64,000 nt of DNA from an uncultured Eubacteriales bacterium (GCA_934561055.1 CAKTFN010000004.1:1-64000), one strand, 5' to 3'; counted from the first letter of the stretch, positions 33,491-43,303 are shown. Notes: generated by a model from the sequence alone, not told the origin. Numbers and translations: made by a program.

Positions 33491-34531
33491 ATGAAAAATA
33501 AATTTCCGAGTCTTCATCTTAAAGCGGACGACTTTCTCCCTGCGTCATCGGACGAAAAAGAAAGCCTCATCGTAATGCGCGAAAGCGTAAATTTCTGGAA
33601 AGACGGCCTTCGCCGCCTGAGAAAAAACAAAATTGCAATGGTCAGTCTTGCGTTCATCCTTTTGATCGTTGTTTTTGCCTATATTCTTCCGCAGTTTTGG
33701 CCTTACAGCTATGAACAGCAGATTCAGGGAAGCGAAAACCTTTCTCCGTTTGAATACGGAACGGCGGAACAGCTTCTCATTGACAAGGGAGAAAAAGTTT
33801 TTCCGCATATCTGCGGAACGGACAAGCTCGGCCGTGACTTTGCCGTCCGTCTCATGCTTGGAACAAGAATCAGCCTTACCGTCGGCCTTATTTGTGCGGC
33901 TCTCGTTTTGCTCGTTGGCTCTGCCTTCGGCGCAATCGCAGGCTTTGCGGGCGGCTGGGTTGACAACATCATGATGCGCTTTACCGATATTCTTTACACA
34001 ATCCCCGACATTCTTTTGATAATCATTCTTTCGATGGCTCTGCGGCCGAAGCTTGAAGAACTTTCAACCCATGCGGGATTTGCGTGGATGCAAACCGTCG
34101 GTCCGAACATGATTGCGATTTTCATCGTTTTTATTCTTCTTTATTGGGTCGGCATGGCACGAATCACCCGTTCTCAGGTTCTCGTTCTCAAAGAGTCGGA
34201 ATACGTCACCGCAGCCCGTGCGCTCGGTGCAAAAGGCTCAAGAATCATCAGAAAGCATCTTCTCACGAACTGCATAGGAACCCTCATTGTAACAACAACG
34301 CTTCAGATTCCGTCGGCAATTTTTACCGAAAGCTATCTTTCCTTCCTCGGTCTCGGCGTTGCCGCTCCGATGCCGTCGCTCGGTTCTCTTGCAACCGATG
34401 CGGTTAAAGGTATGAACACCTATCCGCACCTTCTTTTCATGCCCGCAATACTCATCAGTGTTGTCATTCTTGCGTTCAACCTGTTCGGCGACGGACTGCG
34501 TGACGCATTTGACCCGAAACTTAAAAACTGA
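33491..34531 (+). CDS. oppC: Oligopeptide ABC transporter permease OppC/DppC
   Basis: A 346-aa permease partner of OppB. The cytoplasmic N-terminus ends in LRRLRKNKIAMVSLAFILLI, typical of the OppC N-terminal domain. A periplasm-equivalent loop follows with HICGTDKLGRDFAVRLMLGT, then five more helices with the EAA loop YVTAARALGAKGSRIIRKHL. The insert between helix 1 and the GTDKLGRD motif is longer than usual. It starts 20 bp after oppB and is 17 bp from oppD. Confidence 0.95.
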   Translation: MKNKFPSLHLKADDFLPASSDEKESLIVMRESVNFWKDGLRRLRKNKIAMVSLAFILLIVVFAYILPQFWPYSYEQQIQGSENLSPFEYGTAEQLLIDKGEKVFPHICGTDKLGRDFAVRLMLGTRISLTVGLICAALVLLVGSAFGAIAGFAGGWVDNIMMRFTDILYTIPDILLIIILSMALRPKLEELSTHAGFAWMQTVGPNMIAIFIVFILLYWVGMARITRSQVLVLKESEYVTAARALGAKGSRIIRKHLLTNCIGTLIVTTTLQIPSAIFTESYLSFLGLGVAAPMPSLGSLATDAVKGMNTYPHLLFMPAILISVVILAFNLFGDGLRDAFDPKLKN

Positions 34532-34548
34532 CGAAGGAGGACGAAATC

Positions 34549-35544
34549 TTGGCTGAAAAACTTTTGGAAATCAAGGACGAAAGACTTTCGTTTTTCACCC
34601 CGGCCGGAGAGGTTAAAGCACTGAACGGCGTTTCGTTCTCAATGAATGAGGGCGAAGTTCTCGGAATCGTCGGTGAATCCGGCTCCGGAAAGTCGGTAAC
34701 CGCTTATTCGATTATGGGGCTAACCGCATATCCCGGAAAGCTCATCGGAGGAACGATCCATTTCAACGGCCACGAAATTGAAAAAATGACCGAAAAAGAG
34801 ATGAGGTCAATACGCGGAAAAGAGGTTTCGATCATCTTCCAGGATCCGATGACGAGCCTTAACCCGGTTTATACCATCGGAGACCAGATTACGGAAGTTA
34901 TTCTTCTCCACACCGAAAAAACGAAGGCCGAAGCTCACGAAAGAGCAAAGGAACTTCTTGAACTCGTCGGAATCAACGAGCCCGAAAAGCGTCTTAAACA
35001 GTATCCGCACGAACTTTCCGGAGGAATGAGACAGCGCGTTATGATTGCAATTGCTCTTGCGTGCGAGCCGAAGCTTCTCATTGCGGACGAGCCGACGACC
35101 GCACTCGACGTTACGATTCAGGCGCAGATTCTTGACCTTATGCAGGATCTTCGCAAAAAGCTTGGAATGAGCATCATAATGATTACGCACGACCTCGGCG
35201 TTGTTGCGAGCATGTGCGAAAAAATCGCCGTAATGTATGCCGGTCACATTGTCGAATACGGAACCGCAGACGAAATTTTCTATAATCCGAAACACGAATA
35301 CACAAAAGGTCTTATCAAATCGATTCCGAAACTTAACGCAGAAACGATTGAAAGACTCGTTCCGATTGAAGGTCAGCCCGTTGACCTTCTTAATCCGCCG
35401 AAGGGCTGTCCCTTTGCGCCGAGATGCTCAAGCTGCATGAAAATCTGCCTTAACGAGATGCCGCCGAAGACGGAACTTTCGGATACCCATTACAGCTATT
35501 GCTGGCTGCTTCAAAAGGAACAGTTTGAGAAAGGGGAGGAATAA
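34549..35544 (+). CDS. oppD: Oligopeptide ABC transporter ATPase OppD
   Basis: A 331-aa ATPase. It starts at TTG (34549) behind AAGGAGGA. Walker A is GESGSGKSVTAYSIMG, the signature is LSGGMRQRVMIAIAL, Walker B is LLIADEPTTALDVT and the switch His is in MITHDLGVV. The C-terminal Opp extension contains the Cys-rich iron-sulfur-like motif GCPFAPRCSSCMKIC. It pairs with OppF to power the importer. Confidence 0.96.
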   Translation: MAEKLLEIKDERLSFFTPAGEVKALNGVSFSMNEGEVLGIVGESGSGKSVTAYSIMGLTAYPGKLIGGTIHFNGHEIEKMTEKEMRSIRGKEVSIIFQDPMTSLNPVYTIGDQITEVILLHTEKTKAEAHERAKELLELVGINEPEKRLKQYPHELSGGMRQRVMIAIALACEPKLLIADEPTTALDVTIQAQILDLMQDLRKKLGMSIIMITHDLGVVASMCEKIAVMYAGHIVEYGTADEIFYNPKHEYTKGLIKSIPKLNAETIERLVPIEGQPVDLLNPPKGCPFAPRCSSCMKICLNEMPPKTELSDTHYSYCWLLQKEQFEKGEE

Positions 35545-35547
35545 AAG

Positions 35548-36552
35548 ATGAGCGAAACAAAGCCGAAAAAGCTTCTTGAAGTTGAACATCTTCAGCAGTA
35601 CTTTCCCGCAGGCGGAAGAGGAAAAAACAAAAAGGTTGTTCAGGCCGTTGACGACGTTTCGTTTTTCATTAAAAAAGGCGAAACTCTCGGTCTTGTCGGA
35701 GAATCCGGCTGCGGAAAAACAACCGTAGGCCGTACTATTCTTCGCCTTTACGAACCGACGGACGGAAAAATTGTTTATGACGGAAACGTGATTTTTGACA
35801 AAAAGAACAAGGTTGCAGTTGATATGCTTCCGTACCGCCGCAAAATGCAGATGGTTTTTCAGGATCCTTATGCGAGCCTTGACCCGAGAATGACAATCGG
35901 AGACATTATCGGCGAAGCGATTGACATTCACAAGCTTGCTTCAAACAAGCAGGAAAGACGTGACAGAATCATTTCTCTTCTTGAAACCGTCGGACTCAAC
36001 AGCGAACACGCTAACCGTTATCCGCACGAATTTTCTGGCGGTCAGCGTCAGAGAGTCGGAATCGCAAGAGCGCTTGCCGTCAACCCGGAATTCATCGTCT
36101 GCGACGAACCGGTTTCGGCTTTGGACGTTTCGATTCAGGCGCAGGTTGTCAACATGTTTGAAGATTTGCAGAAAAAAATGGATCTGACTTATCTTTTCAT
36201 CGCGCACGACCTCAGCGTTGTTCGCCACATTTCAAACAGAATCGGCGTAATGTATCTCGGAAAGCTCGTTGAGCTTGCAGACAGTTTTGAACTCATTTCA
36301 AACAGCGTTCATCCGTATACAATAAGCCTCATTTCAGCAATTCCGGAAGCGGATCCGAAAACTGCCCGTGCCTCAAAGCGTATTCCGCTTCAGGGCGATG
36401 TTCCAAGTCCCCTCAATCCGCCCAGCGGCTGCCGTTTCAGAACGCGTTGCCCGTATGCGGACGAACTTTGTGCAAAGGAATGCCCGGCGTTCAAAGAGGT
36501 CGCTCCCGGTCACTATGCCGCCTGTCATCACCTTGACAAGGTTCAAAAATAA
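35548..36552 (+). CDS. oppF: Oligopeptide ABC transporter ATPase OppF
   Basis: A 334-aa ATPase. Walker A is GESGCGKTTVGRTILR, the signature SGGQRQRVGIARALAV, Walker B FIVCDEPVSALDVSIQ and the switch FIAHDLSVVRHIS. The C-terminal extension has GCRFRTRCPYADELC. It starts 3 bp after oppD, so translation is coupled. Confidence 0.96.
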   Translation: MSETKPKKLLEVEHLQQYFPAGGRGKNKKVVQAVDDVSFFIKKGETLGLVGESGCGKTTVGRTILRLYEPTDGKIVYDGNVIFDKKNKVAVDMLPYRRKMQMVFQDPYASLDPRMTIGDIIGEAIDIHKLASNKQERRDRIISLLETVGLNSEHANRYPHEFSGGQRQRVGIARALAVNPEFIVCDEPVSALDVSIQAQVVNMFEDLQKKMDLTYLFIAHDLSVVRHISNRIGVMYLGKLVELADSFELISNSVHPYTISLISAIPEADPKTARASKRIPLQGDVPSPLNPPSGCRFRTRCPYADELCAKECPAFKEVAPGHYAACHHLDKVQK

Positions 36553-36567
36553 TTAACAACGGTATTT

Positions 36568-36596
36568 ATTGCGCTTTTTGCTTCTTACGGCGCAAT
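36568..36596 (+). other. Intercistronic hairpin between oppF and oppA
   Basis: ATTGCGC (36568-36574) pairs with GCGCAAT (36590-36596), with no T-tract after it. Such hairpins often stabilise or separately tune the binding-protein mRNA; that role is inferred. Confidence 0.5.
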
Positions 36597-36647
36597 GGGT
36601 ATAAACAAATTGGCAAAAGCCAAAAAATTTACAAAGGAGATGCATTT

Positions 36648-38333
36648 ATGAAAACCAGAAGAATTATCTCAATCGTTCTGGCAATCGTGCTTGTTTTCTC
36701 TTGTGTTGCCTGTCTCACGGCTTGCAACGGCGGAGGAAACAATGCTTCGGAAGTTACGGTTCAGATCGGACCGAACCCGGAAACACTTGACCCGGCTCTT
36801 AACAGTGCTGTTGACGGCGGTAACATGCTCATCACACTTTTTGAGACCCTCCTTATCATCGACCAGGATAATAAGGTTCAGCCCGGTCAGGCAGAAAAAT
36901 ATGAAGTCAGCGATGACGGTCTCACCTGGACGTTCACAATGCGTGACGGTCTTAAATGGTCAGACGGTTCTGAGCTCAACGCAAAGGACTTCGAGTACAC
37001 CTTCAAGCGTCTTGCAGACGTAAAGCTTGCCGCTCCGTATGCTGAAACCGTAATCGGAATGATCGACGGTTATAAAGACGCAATCGGCAACCCGGACAAG
37101 AAGGGCAAAACAACAACAAAACCGGATCCCGAAAAGCTCAATGTTAAAGCAAGCGAAGACGGAAAGACCCTTACCATTAAGCTTTCCTATCCCTGCTCAT
37201 ACTTTGACAAGATTGTTGCTTTCGGAACCATGAGCCCCGTTCAGAAGGCTACCGTTGAAGCTAACGGCGACGCTTGGGCAACCAAGCCGGAAACCTATAT
37301 CTGCAACGGTCCTTACACCATTGAAAAGTGGACTCCGGGTGAAAGAATCGTTTGCAAGAAGAACGAAAACTATGTTGGTGGTTGGGATTCCTCAAAGATC
37401 GTTACCGACAAGCTCAACTTCCTTCTTCTTGAAGATGAAAGCGCAGCATATGCAGCTTACACCAGCGGTCAGGCTCAGATGATCAAGAACGTTCCGACCG
37501 AAGAAATCCCCGGCCTTAAAAAGTCTGAAGACGGCGGAGACTTCTATGTTGACACCAATCTCGGAACATACTACCTCAGCATGAACCTCAACAAAGAGCC
37601 GTTTAACAACATCAATGTTCGTAAGGCTCTCAACCTTGCAATCGACCGTGATTACATCGCCAACACAATCATGCAGGGAACATACTCACCGGCATATAAC
37701 TTTGTCGGCCCGGGCATCGTTGACGCAGAAGACGGAAAGATGTTCTTCGATGTATCGAAGGAAAACAACGGCGGAAAGACCTTTATCAGCGAAGATTACG
37801 AAGCAAACCTTCAGGAAGCAAAGAAGGCACTTGCCGAAGCCGGCTATCCGGACGGAAAGGGCTTCCCGACCATCACTTACTCAACCAATGATGCAGGTTA
37901 CCATGTTGCTGTTGCCGAATACCTCCAGCAGGCTTATAAGAAGCTCGGCATCACCATGAAGATTGACAAGGTTGACTGGTCATCCTTCACCCCGCAGCGT
38001 CGTGCAGGCGATTACGAAATGGCTCGTAACGGCTGGGTAATGGACTATAACGATGCTTCAAATATCATCGAATTGTTCTGTTCAACAAACGGCAACAACG
38101 ACGGAAAGTACAACAGCGAAGACTTTGACAAGGAGTTCGACGCTTCAAGGGTTGCAGATAAGAAAGCCCACTTTGCGGCTCTCCATGAAGCTGAAAAGAC
38201 TATGATGGAAGACTACGGCTGCATCCCGGTTGCATATTACAACGACTTCTGGCTCCAGAGTTCCTCACTCAAGGGAACCTGGCACAGCCCGTACGGCTAC
38301 TGGTACTTCCAGTATGCTTACATTGAGGGTTAA
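36648..38333 (+). CDS. oppA: Oligopeptide-binding lipoprotein OppA/DppA
   Basis: A 561-aa extracellular solute-binding protein (SBP family 5). The N-terminus is a lipoprotein signal (MKTRRIISIVLAIVLVFS) with lipobox LTAC. Family signatures are NPETLDPALNSAVDGGNMLI, LTWTFTMRDGLKWSDGSELN and RKALNLAIDRDYIAN. It has its own strong ribosome site (AAAGGAG). It is the last gene of the operon and ends at a clear terminator. The codon use is a little more biased than its neighbours, suggesting high expression. Confidence 0.95.
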   Translation: MKTRRIISIVLAIVLVFSCVACLTACNGGGNNASEVTVQIGPNPETLDPALNSAVDGGNMLITLFETLLIIDQDNKVQPGQAEKYEVSDDGLTWTFTMRDGLKWSDGSELNAKDFEYTFKRLADVKLAAPYAETVIGMIDGYKDAIGNPDKKGKTTTKPDPEKLNVKASEDGKTLTIKLSYPCSYFDKIVAFGTMSPVQKATVEANGDAWATKPETYICNGPYTIEKWTPGERIVCKKNENYVGGWDSSKIVTDKLNFLLLEDESAAYAAYTSGQAQMIKNVPTEEIPGLKKSEDGGDFYVDTNLGTYYLSMNLNKEPFNNINVRKALNLAIDRDYIANTIMQGTYSPAYNFVGPGIVDAEDGKMFFDVSKENNGGKTFISEDYEANLQEAKKALAEAGYPDGKGFPTITYSTNDAGYHVAVAEYLQQAYKKLGITMKIDKVDWSSFTPQRRAGDYEMARNGWVMDYNDASNIIELFCSTNGNNDGKYNSEDFDKEFDASRVADKKAHFAALHEAEKTMMEDYGCIPVAYYNDFWLQSSSLKGTWHSPYGYWYFQYAYIEG

Positions 38334-38371
38334 TCGTCAACCGAAACTTTCTCTCAGTAAAGAAGCATAAA

Positions 38372-38399
38372 AAAATCCGTCCGAAAGGGCGGATTTTTT
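38372..38399 (+). terminator. Terminator of the opp operon
   Basis: AAAATCCGTCC (38372-38382), GAAA tetraloop, GGGCGGATTTT (38387-38397), with a T-run. It is flanked by an A-run, so it may also act on the convergent proS. Confidence 0.9.
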
Positions 38400-38460
38400 G
38401 TCTTCATTCAGTCGAAAAAAACGACCGCAACATTTTTTGCTACGGCCGTTTTTGTTGTAA

Positions 38461-39903
38461 TTAATATGCCTTGCCCCAGTAAACCATGTACTTTGCCGGT
38501 TTTCCGCAGCAAACGCAGGTGTCGGAAAGATGTTCCTGCTCAAGCGGAATGCAGCGTGAGCCGACTCCGGTAAGCTCCTTGACCTTGTCCTCGCAGGCTT
38601 CGTCGCCGCACCACATTGCTTTGACGAAACCGTCACCCTTTTCTTCAAGAGTTTTTGTGATCTCTTCAAGAGAAGTGCAGGCATAGGTTCTTCTTTCACG
38701 GTTTTCAAGAGCGGATTGATAGAGCGCATCATGAACCTCTTTGAGCTTTTCTCCGACAATGTGTTCAAGCTCGTCGAGCGAAACAACGGTCTTTTCTCTG
38801 TTGTGGCGTGTGACAAGAACGCACTGACCGTTTTCAATGTCACGAGGACCGATTTCGATGCGGACGGGAACACCCTTCATTTCGTATTCCGAATACTTCC
38901 AGCCGGGGCTGTTGTCGCTGTCGTCAAGCTTTACTCTGATATGAGAGGCTTTGAGCCTTTCCTCAAGCTCTCTTGCTTTTTCAAGAACGCCCGCCTTGTG
39001 CTGTGCAACGGGAATGATTACCGCCTGAATCGGAGCTACCGCCGGCGGAAGAACAAGTCCGTTGTTATCACCGTGAGTCATGATGATTGCACCGATGAGT
39101 CTTGTTGTCATGCCCCAAGATGTCTGGTGCGGATATTCAAGCTTGTTTTCGCGGCTCTGATACTGAATTCCGAAGGCTTTTGCAAAACCGTCGCCGAAAT
39201 AGTGCGATGTTCCGGCCTGAAGAGCCTTTCCGTCGTGCATGAGTGCTTCAATCGCATAGGTTGAAACCGCTCCGGCAAATTTGTCGCTTTCGGTCTTTTT
39301 GCCCTTGATGACTGGCATCGCAAGATATTTTTCGCAGAAGTCTGCGTAAACGTTGAGCATTTTTTCAGTTTCGGCAATTGCTTCCTCGGCCGTTGCGTGA
39401 ATCGTGTGGCCTTCCTGCCAGAGAAATTCACGGCTTCTGAGGAACGGACGGGTGGTCTTTTCCCAGCGAACAACGCTTACCCACTGGTTATAAAGCTTCG
39501 GAAGGTCACGGTGCGAGTGGATGATGTTTGCGTAATGCTCACAGAAGAGGGTTTCCGACGTCGGACGGACGCAAAGCCTTTCTTCAAGCTTTTCGCTTCC
39601 GCCGTGGGTGACCCAGGCAACCTCCGGAGCAAAACCTTCAACGTGATCCTTTTCTTTTTCAAGAAGGCTTTCGGGAATGAACATCGGCATACAAACGTTT
39701 TCGTGGCCGGTGTCTTTGAACATTCCGTCAAGAATACGCTGAATGTTTTCCCAGATTGCGTAGCCGTAAGGGCGAATAACCATACAACCCTTTACGCTTG
39801 TATATTCAATAAGCTCTGCCTTTTTGACGATATCGGTATACCATTTGGCAAAGTCTTCTTCCATTGAGGTGATTTCCTCAACCATTTTTTTCTGCTGTGC
39901 CAT
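38461..39903 (-). CDS. proS: Prolyl-tRNA synthetase (eukaryote/archaeal-like short form)
   Basis: A 480-aa class II synthetase that charges tRNA-Pro. It lacks the bacterial editing insertion and instead has the ProS type 3 layout. Motif 2 is RWEKTTRPFLRSREFLWQEG, motif 3 lies near LIGAIIMTHGDNNGLVLPP, an anticodon-binding domain follows (VIIPVAQHKAGVLEKA) and the C-terminal zinc-type domain has four Cys (CGDEACEDK ... CVCCGK). The start codon is ATG at 39903 (AAAGGAA upstream). It follows ileS by 67 bp with an intervening hairpin and is probably co-transcribed with it. Confidence 0.96.
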   Translation of the reverse strand: MAQQKKMVEEITSMEEDFAKWYTDIVKKAELIEYTSVKGCMVIRPYGYAIWENIQRILDGMFKDTGHENVCMPMFIPESLLEKEKDHVEGFAPEVAWVTHGGSEKLEERLCVRPTSETLFCEHYANIIHSHRDLPKLYNQWVSVVRWEKTTRPFLRSREFLWQEGHTIHATAEEAIAETEKMLNVYADFCEKYLAMPVIKGKKTESDKFAGAVSTYAIEALMHDGKALQAGTSHYFGDGFAKAFGIQYQSRENKLEYPHQTSWGMTTRLIGAIIMTHGDNNGLVLPPAVAPIQAVIIPVAQHKAGVLEKARELEERLKASHIRVKLDDSDNSPGWKYSEYEMKGVPVRIEIGPRDIENGQCVLVTRHNREKTVVSLDELEHIVGEKLKEVHDALYQSALENRERRTYACTSLEEITKTLEEKGDGFVKAMWCGDEACEDKVKELTGVGSRCIPLEQEHLSDTCVCCGKPAKYMVYWGKAY

Positions 39904-39930
39904 AGTTGCAGATTCCTTTCTGTAAATCTA

Positions 39931-39960
39931 ACAGCGGCCTTGTTTCGGCAAAGCCGCTGT
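39931..39960 (-). other. Hairpin between ileS and proS
   Basis: ACAGCGGC (39931-39938) pairs with GCCGCTGT (39953-39960). On the minus strand no T-tract follows, so it should not end ileS transcription. A T-tract exists only on the plus side, where no gene reads in. Confidence 0.55.
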
Positions 39961-39970
39961 TTGTTTTTTC

Positions 39971-42900
39971 TTACGCCTTTTTGACTGCGGCGGTAACCTT
40001 GTCCTCGCCGACTTCAAAGGTCTTTTCAAGGTCGCTTTCGATAGGCTGGCCGAAGAGAAGGTCGTCGGCAAGAAGCTCGTTCTTCATATGTTCGGCGTTT
40101 TCTTTGAGCGCATTCATAACGAACTCGCTACTTGAGGAAACCGTGAGAACAACTCTCTGCTCAACCTCATAGCCGGCCTCCTTGCGAAGAAGCTGACACT
40201 GACGGACAACGTCTCTGACTGCACCCTCTTTGATGAGGTCTTCGGTGAGGTTGACGTCGAGGGCAACAACGGTCTTGTTCTGGCATTCCGCCGAAACGAT
40301 TCCGTCCTTGGTCTTTGTCATAACGGTGAAGATTGATGAATCGTATGCTTCGTCAAAGCCTTTGACGAGAACCTTTTCGCCGTTCTTTGCCTTTTCGGTG
40401 TATTCAGCCATCTCTTCCTGCGAAGCGGCTTCAAGAGCCTGCTTCATCTTGTTGACGTTCTGCTTGAGAACCGCACCTGCCGCACGGAAGTTGACCGCAA
40501 GGAAGCTGTCTTCGAGAATGGAATTGTCCGAAACGTGAACAAGCTTTTTGATGTTAAGCTCATCAAGAATATTCTTTTCAAAGGTTCTGATTTTTGCCGC
40601 TTCTTCTTCATCGCAGGAAATATAAAGGGTTGAAAGAGGCTGACGAACCTTAATCTGATGCTCGTTGCGAAGTCTCATGGCAACGGCAATGACTTCTCTT
40701 GCGTCCGCAGTCTGCGAAAGGATTCCATCGTCCTCAAAGCCTTCAATTTCCTTCGGCCAATCGGAAAGGTGAACGGAAAGTTCGCTTGACGGAAGAACGC
40801 GGCGTGTAAGGTTCTGCCAAATTTCTTCGGTCATAAACGGAATAATCGGAGCCATAACTTTTACGCAGGTGTTGATTGCGTTGAAAAGTACCCAGTAAGC
40901 AAGGGTCTTGTCCTTTTCGTCGCCCGTTTTCCAGAAACGGCGGCGGTTGGTTCTGATGTACCAGTTTGAGATGTCGTCAACAAAAACTTCAAATTCCTTG
41001 ATGACGTTGTATGCTTTGAAGTCGTCCATCTGAGCGGTCGCTTTTCTGATGAACTCGTTTGTTCTTGTAACAAGCCAGCGGTCGGTAACGGTCATTGCGC
41101 TCTTGTCGGGCGTATAGCCTTCAAAGTTCGGCTTGTCGATTCTTGCGTAGGTTTCAAAGAAAGTATAGGTGTTCCAGAAGGAAAGAAGCTTTCTTCTTGC
41201 TTCGTCGCCGAGGTTGAAGCCGAAACGGACGTCATTTGAAACGGGTGCGCCGGCATACATATATCTTACGGTGTCTGCACCGATTTTTTCGGCGGCTTCG
41301 TCAAAGCGGATCATGAAGCCTGTTTTTGAGAACTTTGAGCCGTCTTCGGCAACAACGCTGCTGTGGCAGAGCGCGCGCTTGTACGGAGCTTTGTCCTCAA
41401 GAACGGTACTCATGAAGAGCATCGAATAGAACCAAAGGCGAACCTGCTCACGCATTTCAACGATCCAGTCTGCGGGATAATTCTTTTTCCATTCTTCCTT
41501 GTCGGTGAAGTAGCCGGTGGTTGAGAAGGGAACGATACCGGCGTCGAGCCATACGTCGCCGATTTCTGAAACACGCTTTACGTTTTCGCCGCACTTCGGA
41601 CATTTGATTTCGATTTCATCAATCCACGGACGGTGAAGTTCGGGAAGGGCGTCAACCTTTGCCGGGTCAATCGCAAGCTCACGAAGCTCCTTCTTGCTTC
41701 CGACAACGTGAACGTGGCCGCATTTTTCGCAGGCATAGAAGGGGAGGGGCATACCGTAGTAACGCTTTCTTGAAATGTTCCAGTCGCCCATGTTGTTGAG
41801 CCAGTCAACCATTCTCTTTCCGTTTGATTCGGGTTCCCATTTAACGGATTCTGCGTTTTTGATGAGTCTCGGTTTAAGTTCTGCGGTTCTGATGTACCAA
41901 GCCGGAACAAGGCGGAAGATAACTTCGCTCTTGCAGCGCCAGCAGATGGGATAGCTGTGCTCGATGGGCATGATTTTGTAAAGCTTGTTCCTTTTTTCAA
42001 GCTCTTCAAAAACTTCGGGAGCAATTTTTGCGCTGTCCTTTCCGCTCATGAAGCCGAAGCCGGGAAGGAACATTCCCATATCGTCAACGGGCATAACTTC
42101 GGGAAGGCCGATTCTTTTTCCAAGCTCGTTGTCTTCGATACCGCAGCCGGGAGCGATGTGAACAACGCCGGTTCCCTCTTCGGCGTCAACGTCCTCCCAT
42201 GCAACGATTTTGTGGTCGATATCCTTTTGAGCGTCGAATTCGGGGAAGCAGGTTTCAAAATGAAGTCCGACGAGTTCTTCGCCCTTGAAGGCACGGATAA
42301 CCTCTTCTTTATCGTCGCCGAGATATTTGATTGCGTTCTTCGCAAGGATAATTGTCTGCTCATCGCTTTTGACCTTGACTTCAACGTAATCGATTTCCGG
42401 GTTGACGGCGAGCGCAACGTTTGAGGAGAGAGTCCACGGGGTTGTTGTCCAAACGATGATTTTTGAGCCAAGCTCTTTAATCGGGAGCTTGAAGAAAACC
42501 GAGTTGTGGGTAATGTTCTTATAAGAACCGGTCATCTCGTGTTCGGAAAGCGAGGTTCCGCAGCGCGGACACCAAGGCATCGGCTTGTATTCACGCTGAA
42601 TCCAGCCGTTTTCGTCGCATTTTTTGAGGAAGTGCCAAATGCCTTCAATGTTGAGGTCGGTGTTGGTGTAATAGGAGTTGTCCCACTGCATCCACTGACC
42701 GAGTCTTTTTGACTGGTCGGCAATGATTCCCGAAAAATGCTTGACACGGTCAACGCACTTTTTGGTGAATTTGTCCATGCCGTAATTTTCGATGTCCTTT
42801 TTTGTTTTGAAGCCGAGTTCCTTTTCAACTTCAACTTCAACCCAAAGACCCTGCGAGTCAAATCCGTTTTGGCAGCGGCAGTCATAGCCGTTCATATATT

Positions 42901-43111
42901 TATATCTGATGAAAGTATCTTTGAGGGTTCTGCCCCATGCATGGTGAATACCCATCGGGTTATTGGCGGTAATCGGTCCGTCGATGAATTTGAAGCGTTC
43001 GTGACCGGCGTTTTTCGCCTTTCTTTTGTTGAAGCAGTCGTTTTCTTCCCAGAATTTGAGAATGTCATGCTCCATTTGGATAAAGCTGTTGCTCTTTTCG
43101 GTTTCAGCCAT
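39971..43111 (-). CDS. ileS: Isoleucyl-tRNA synthetase with altered signature motifs
   Basis: A 1046-aa class I synthetase. The overall order matches IleRS: catalytic Rossmann domain, editing domain (IIVWTTTPWTLSSNVALAVN), zinc-like Cys sites (CPRCG, CWRCKSE, CEKCGH, CPKCGE) and a C-terminal anticodon domain (NWYIRTNRRRFWK). The motifs are unusual: the HIGH region reads NPMGIHHAWGR, the GWDCHGLP-like segment reads GFDSQGLWVE, and the KMSKS loop reads GSKFSKTG. I keep the IleRS assignment because of the WTTTPWTLSSN editing signature and the full length; a divergent class I ligase with another specificity is less likely. A strong promoter (43184-43212) and GGAGG site precede it. No T-box is visible. 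Confidence 0.85.
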   Translation of the reverse strand: MAETEKSNSFIQMEHDILKFWEENDCFNKRKAKNAGHERFKFIDGPITANNPMGIHHAWGRTLKDTFIRYKYMNGYDCRCQNGFDSQGLWVEVEVEKELGFKTKKDIENYGMDKFTKKCVDRVKHFSGIIADQSKRLGQWMQWDNSYYTNTDLNIEGIWHFLKKCDENGWIQREYKPMPWCPRCGTSLSEHEMTGSYKNITHNSVFFKLPIKELGSKIIVWTTTPWTLSSNVALAVNPEIDYVEVKVKSDEQTIILAKNAIKYLGDDKEEVIRAFKGEELVGLHFETCFPEFDAQKDIDHKIVAWEDVDAEEGTGVVHIAPGCGIEDNELGKRIGLPEVMPVDDMGMFLPGFGFMSGKDSAKIAPEVFEELEKRNKLYKIMPIEHSYPICWRCKSEVIFRLVPAWYIRTAELKPRLIKNAESVKWEPESNGKRMVDWLNNMGDWNISRKRYYGMPLPFYACEKCGHVHVVGSKKELRELAIDPAKVDALPELHRPWIDEIEIKCPKCGENVKRVSEIGDVWLDAGIVPFSTTGYFTDKEEWKKNYPADWIVEMREQVRLWFYSMLFMSTVLEDKAPYKRALCHSSVVAEDGSKFSKTGFMIRFDEAAEKIGADTVRYMYAGAPVSNDVRFGFNLGDEARRKLLSFWNTYTFFETYARIDKPNFEGYTPDKSAMTVTDRWLVTRTNEFIRKATAQMDDFKAYNVIKEFEVFVDDISNWYIRTNRRRFWKTGDEKDKTLAYWVLFNAINTCVKVMAPIIPFMTEEIWQNLTRRVLPSSELSVHLSDWPKEIEGFEDDGILSQTADAREVIAVAMRLRNEHQIKVRQPLSTLYISCDEEEAAKIRTFEKNILDELNIKKLVHVSDNSILEDSFLAVNFRAAGAVLKQNVNKMKQALEAASQEEMAEYTEKAKNGEKVLVKGFDEAYDSSIFTVMTKTKDGIVSAECQNKTVVALDVNLTEDLIKEGAVRDVVRQCQLLRKEAGYEVEQRVVLTVSSSSEFVMNALKENAEHMKNELLADDLLFGQPIESDLEKTFEVGEDKVTAAVKKA

Positions 43112-43143
43112 TTTTTTCTTTCCTCCAAACGTAATTTTGCTTG

Positions 43144-43164
43144 TTCGGCGTTTTTAAAGCCGAA
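43144..43164 (-). other. Hairpin in the ileS leader
   Basis: TTCGGC (43144-43149) pairs with GCCGAA (43159-43164) across a 9-nt loop, in the short 5' UTR of ileS. The UTR is far too short for a T-box. Confidence 0.4.
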
Positions 43165-43183
43165 GATCCACATATACCAAGTT

Positions 43184-43212
43184 ATTATACTATAAAGATT
43201 TTTCAAATGCAA
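43184..43212 (-). promoter_or_regulatory. Promoter of ileS-proS
   Basis: On the minus strand TTGCAT (43207-43212) and TATAAT (43184-43189) are 17 nt apart. Confidence 0.8.
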
Positions 43213-43303
43213 GAAAAGAGGAAAATAAAAATAAAAAAAGCGTTTGAGTTTTAATCAAAATATGAGAAGCTGTCCGTTTTGCCGGCTAAAAGTCTTTATA
43301 TTC

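Noticed and set aside
39931..39960. Terminator between ileS and proS
   Set aside because: The T-tract is on the wrong side for the minus-strand genes, so it is listed as a plain hairpin.
43112..43210. T-box riboswitch ahead of ileS
   Set aside because: The leader between the promoter and the start is only about 70 nt, with a small hairpin and no T-box core, so it is too short.
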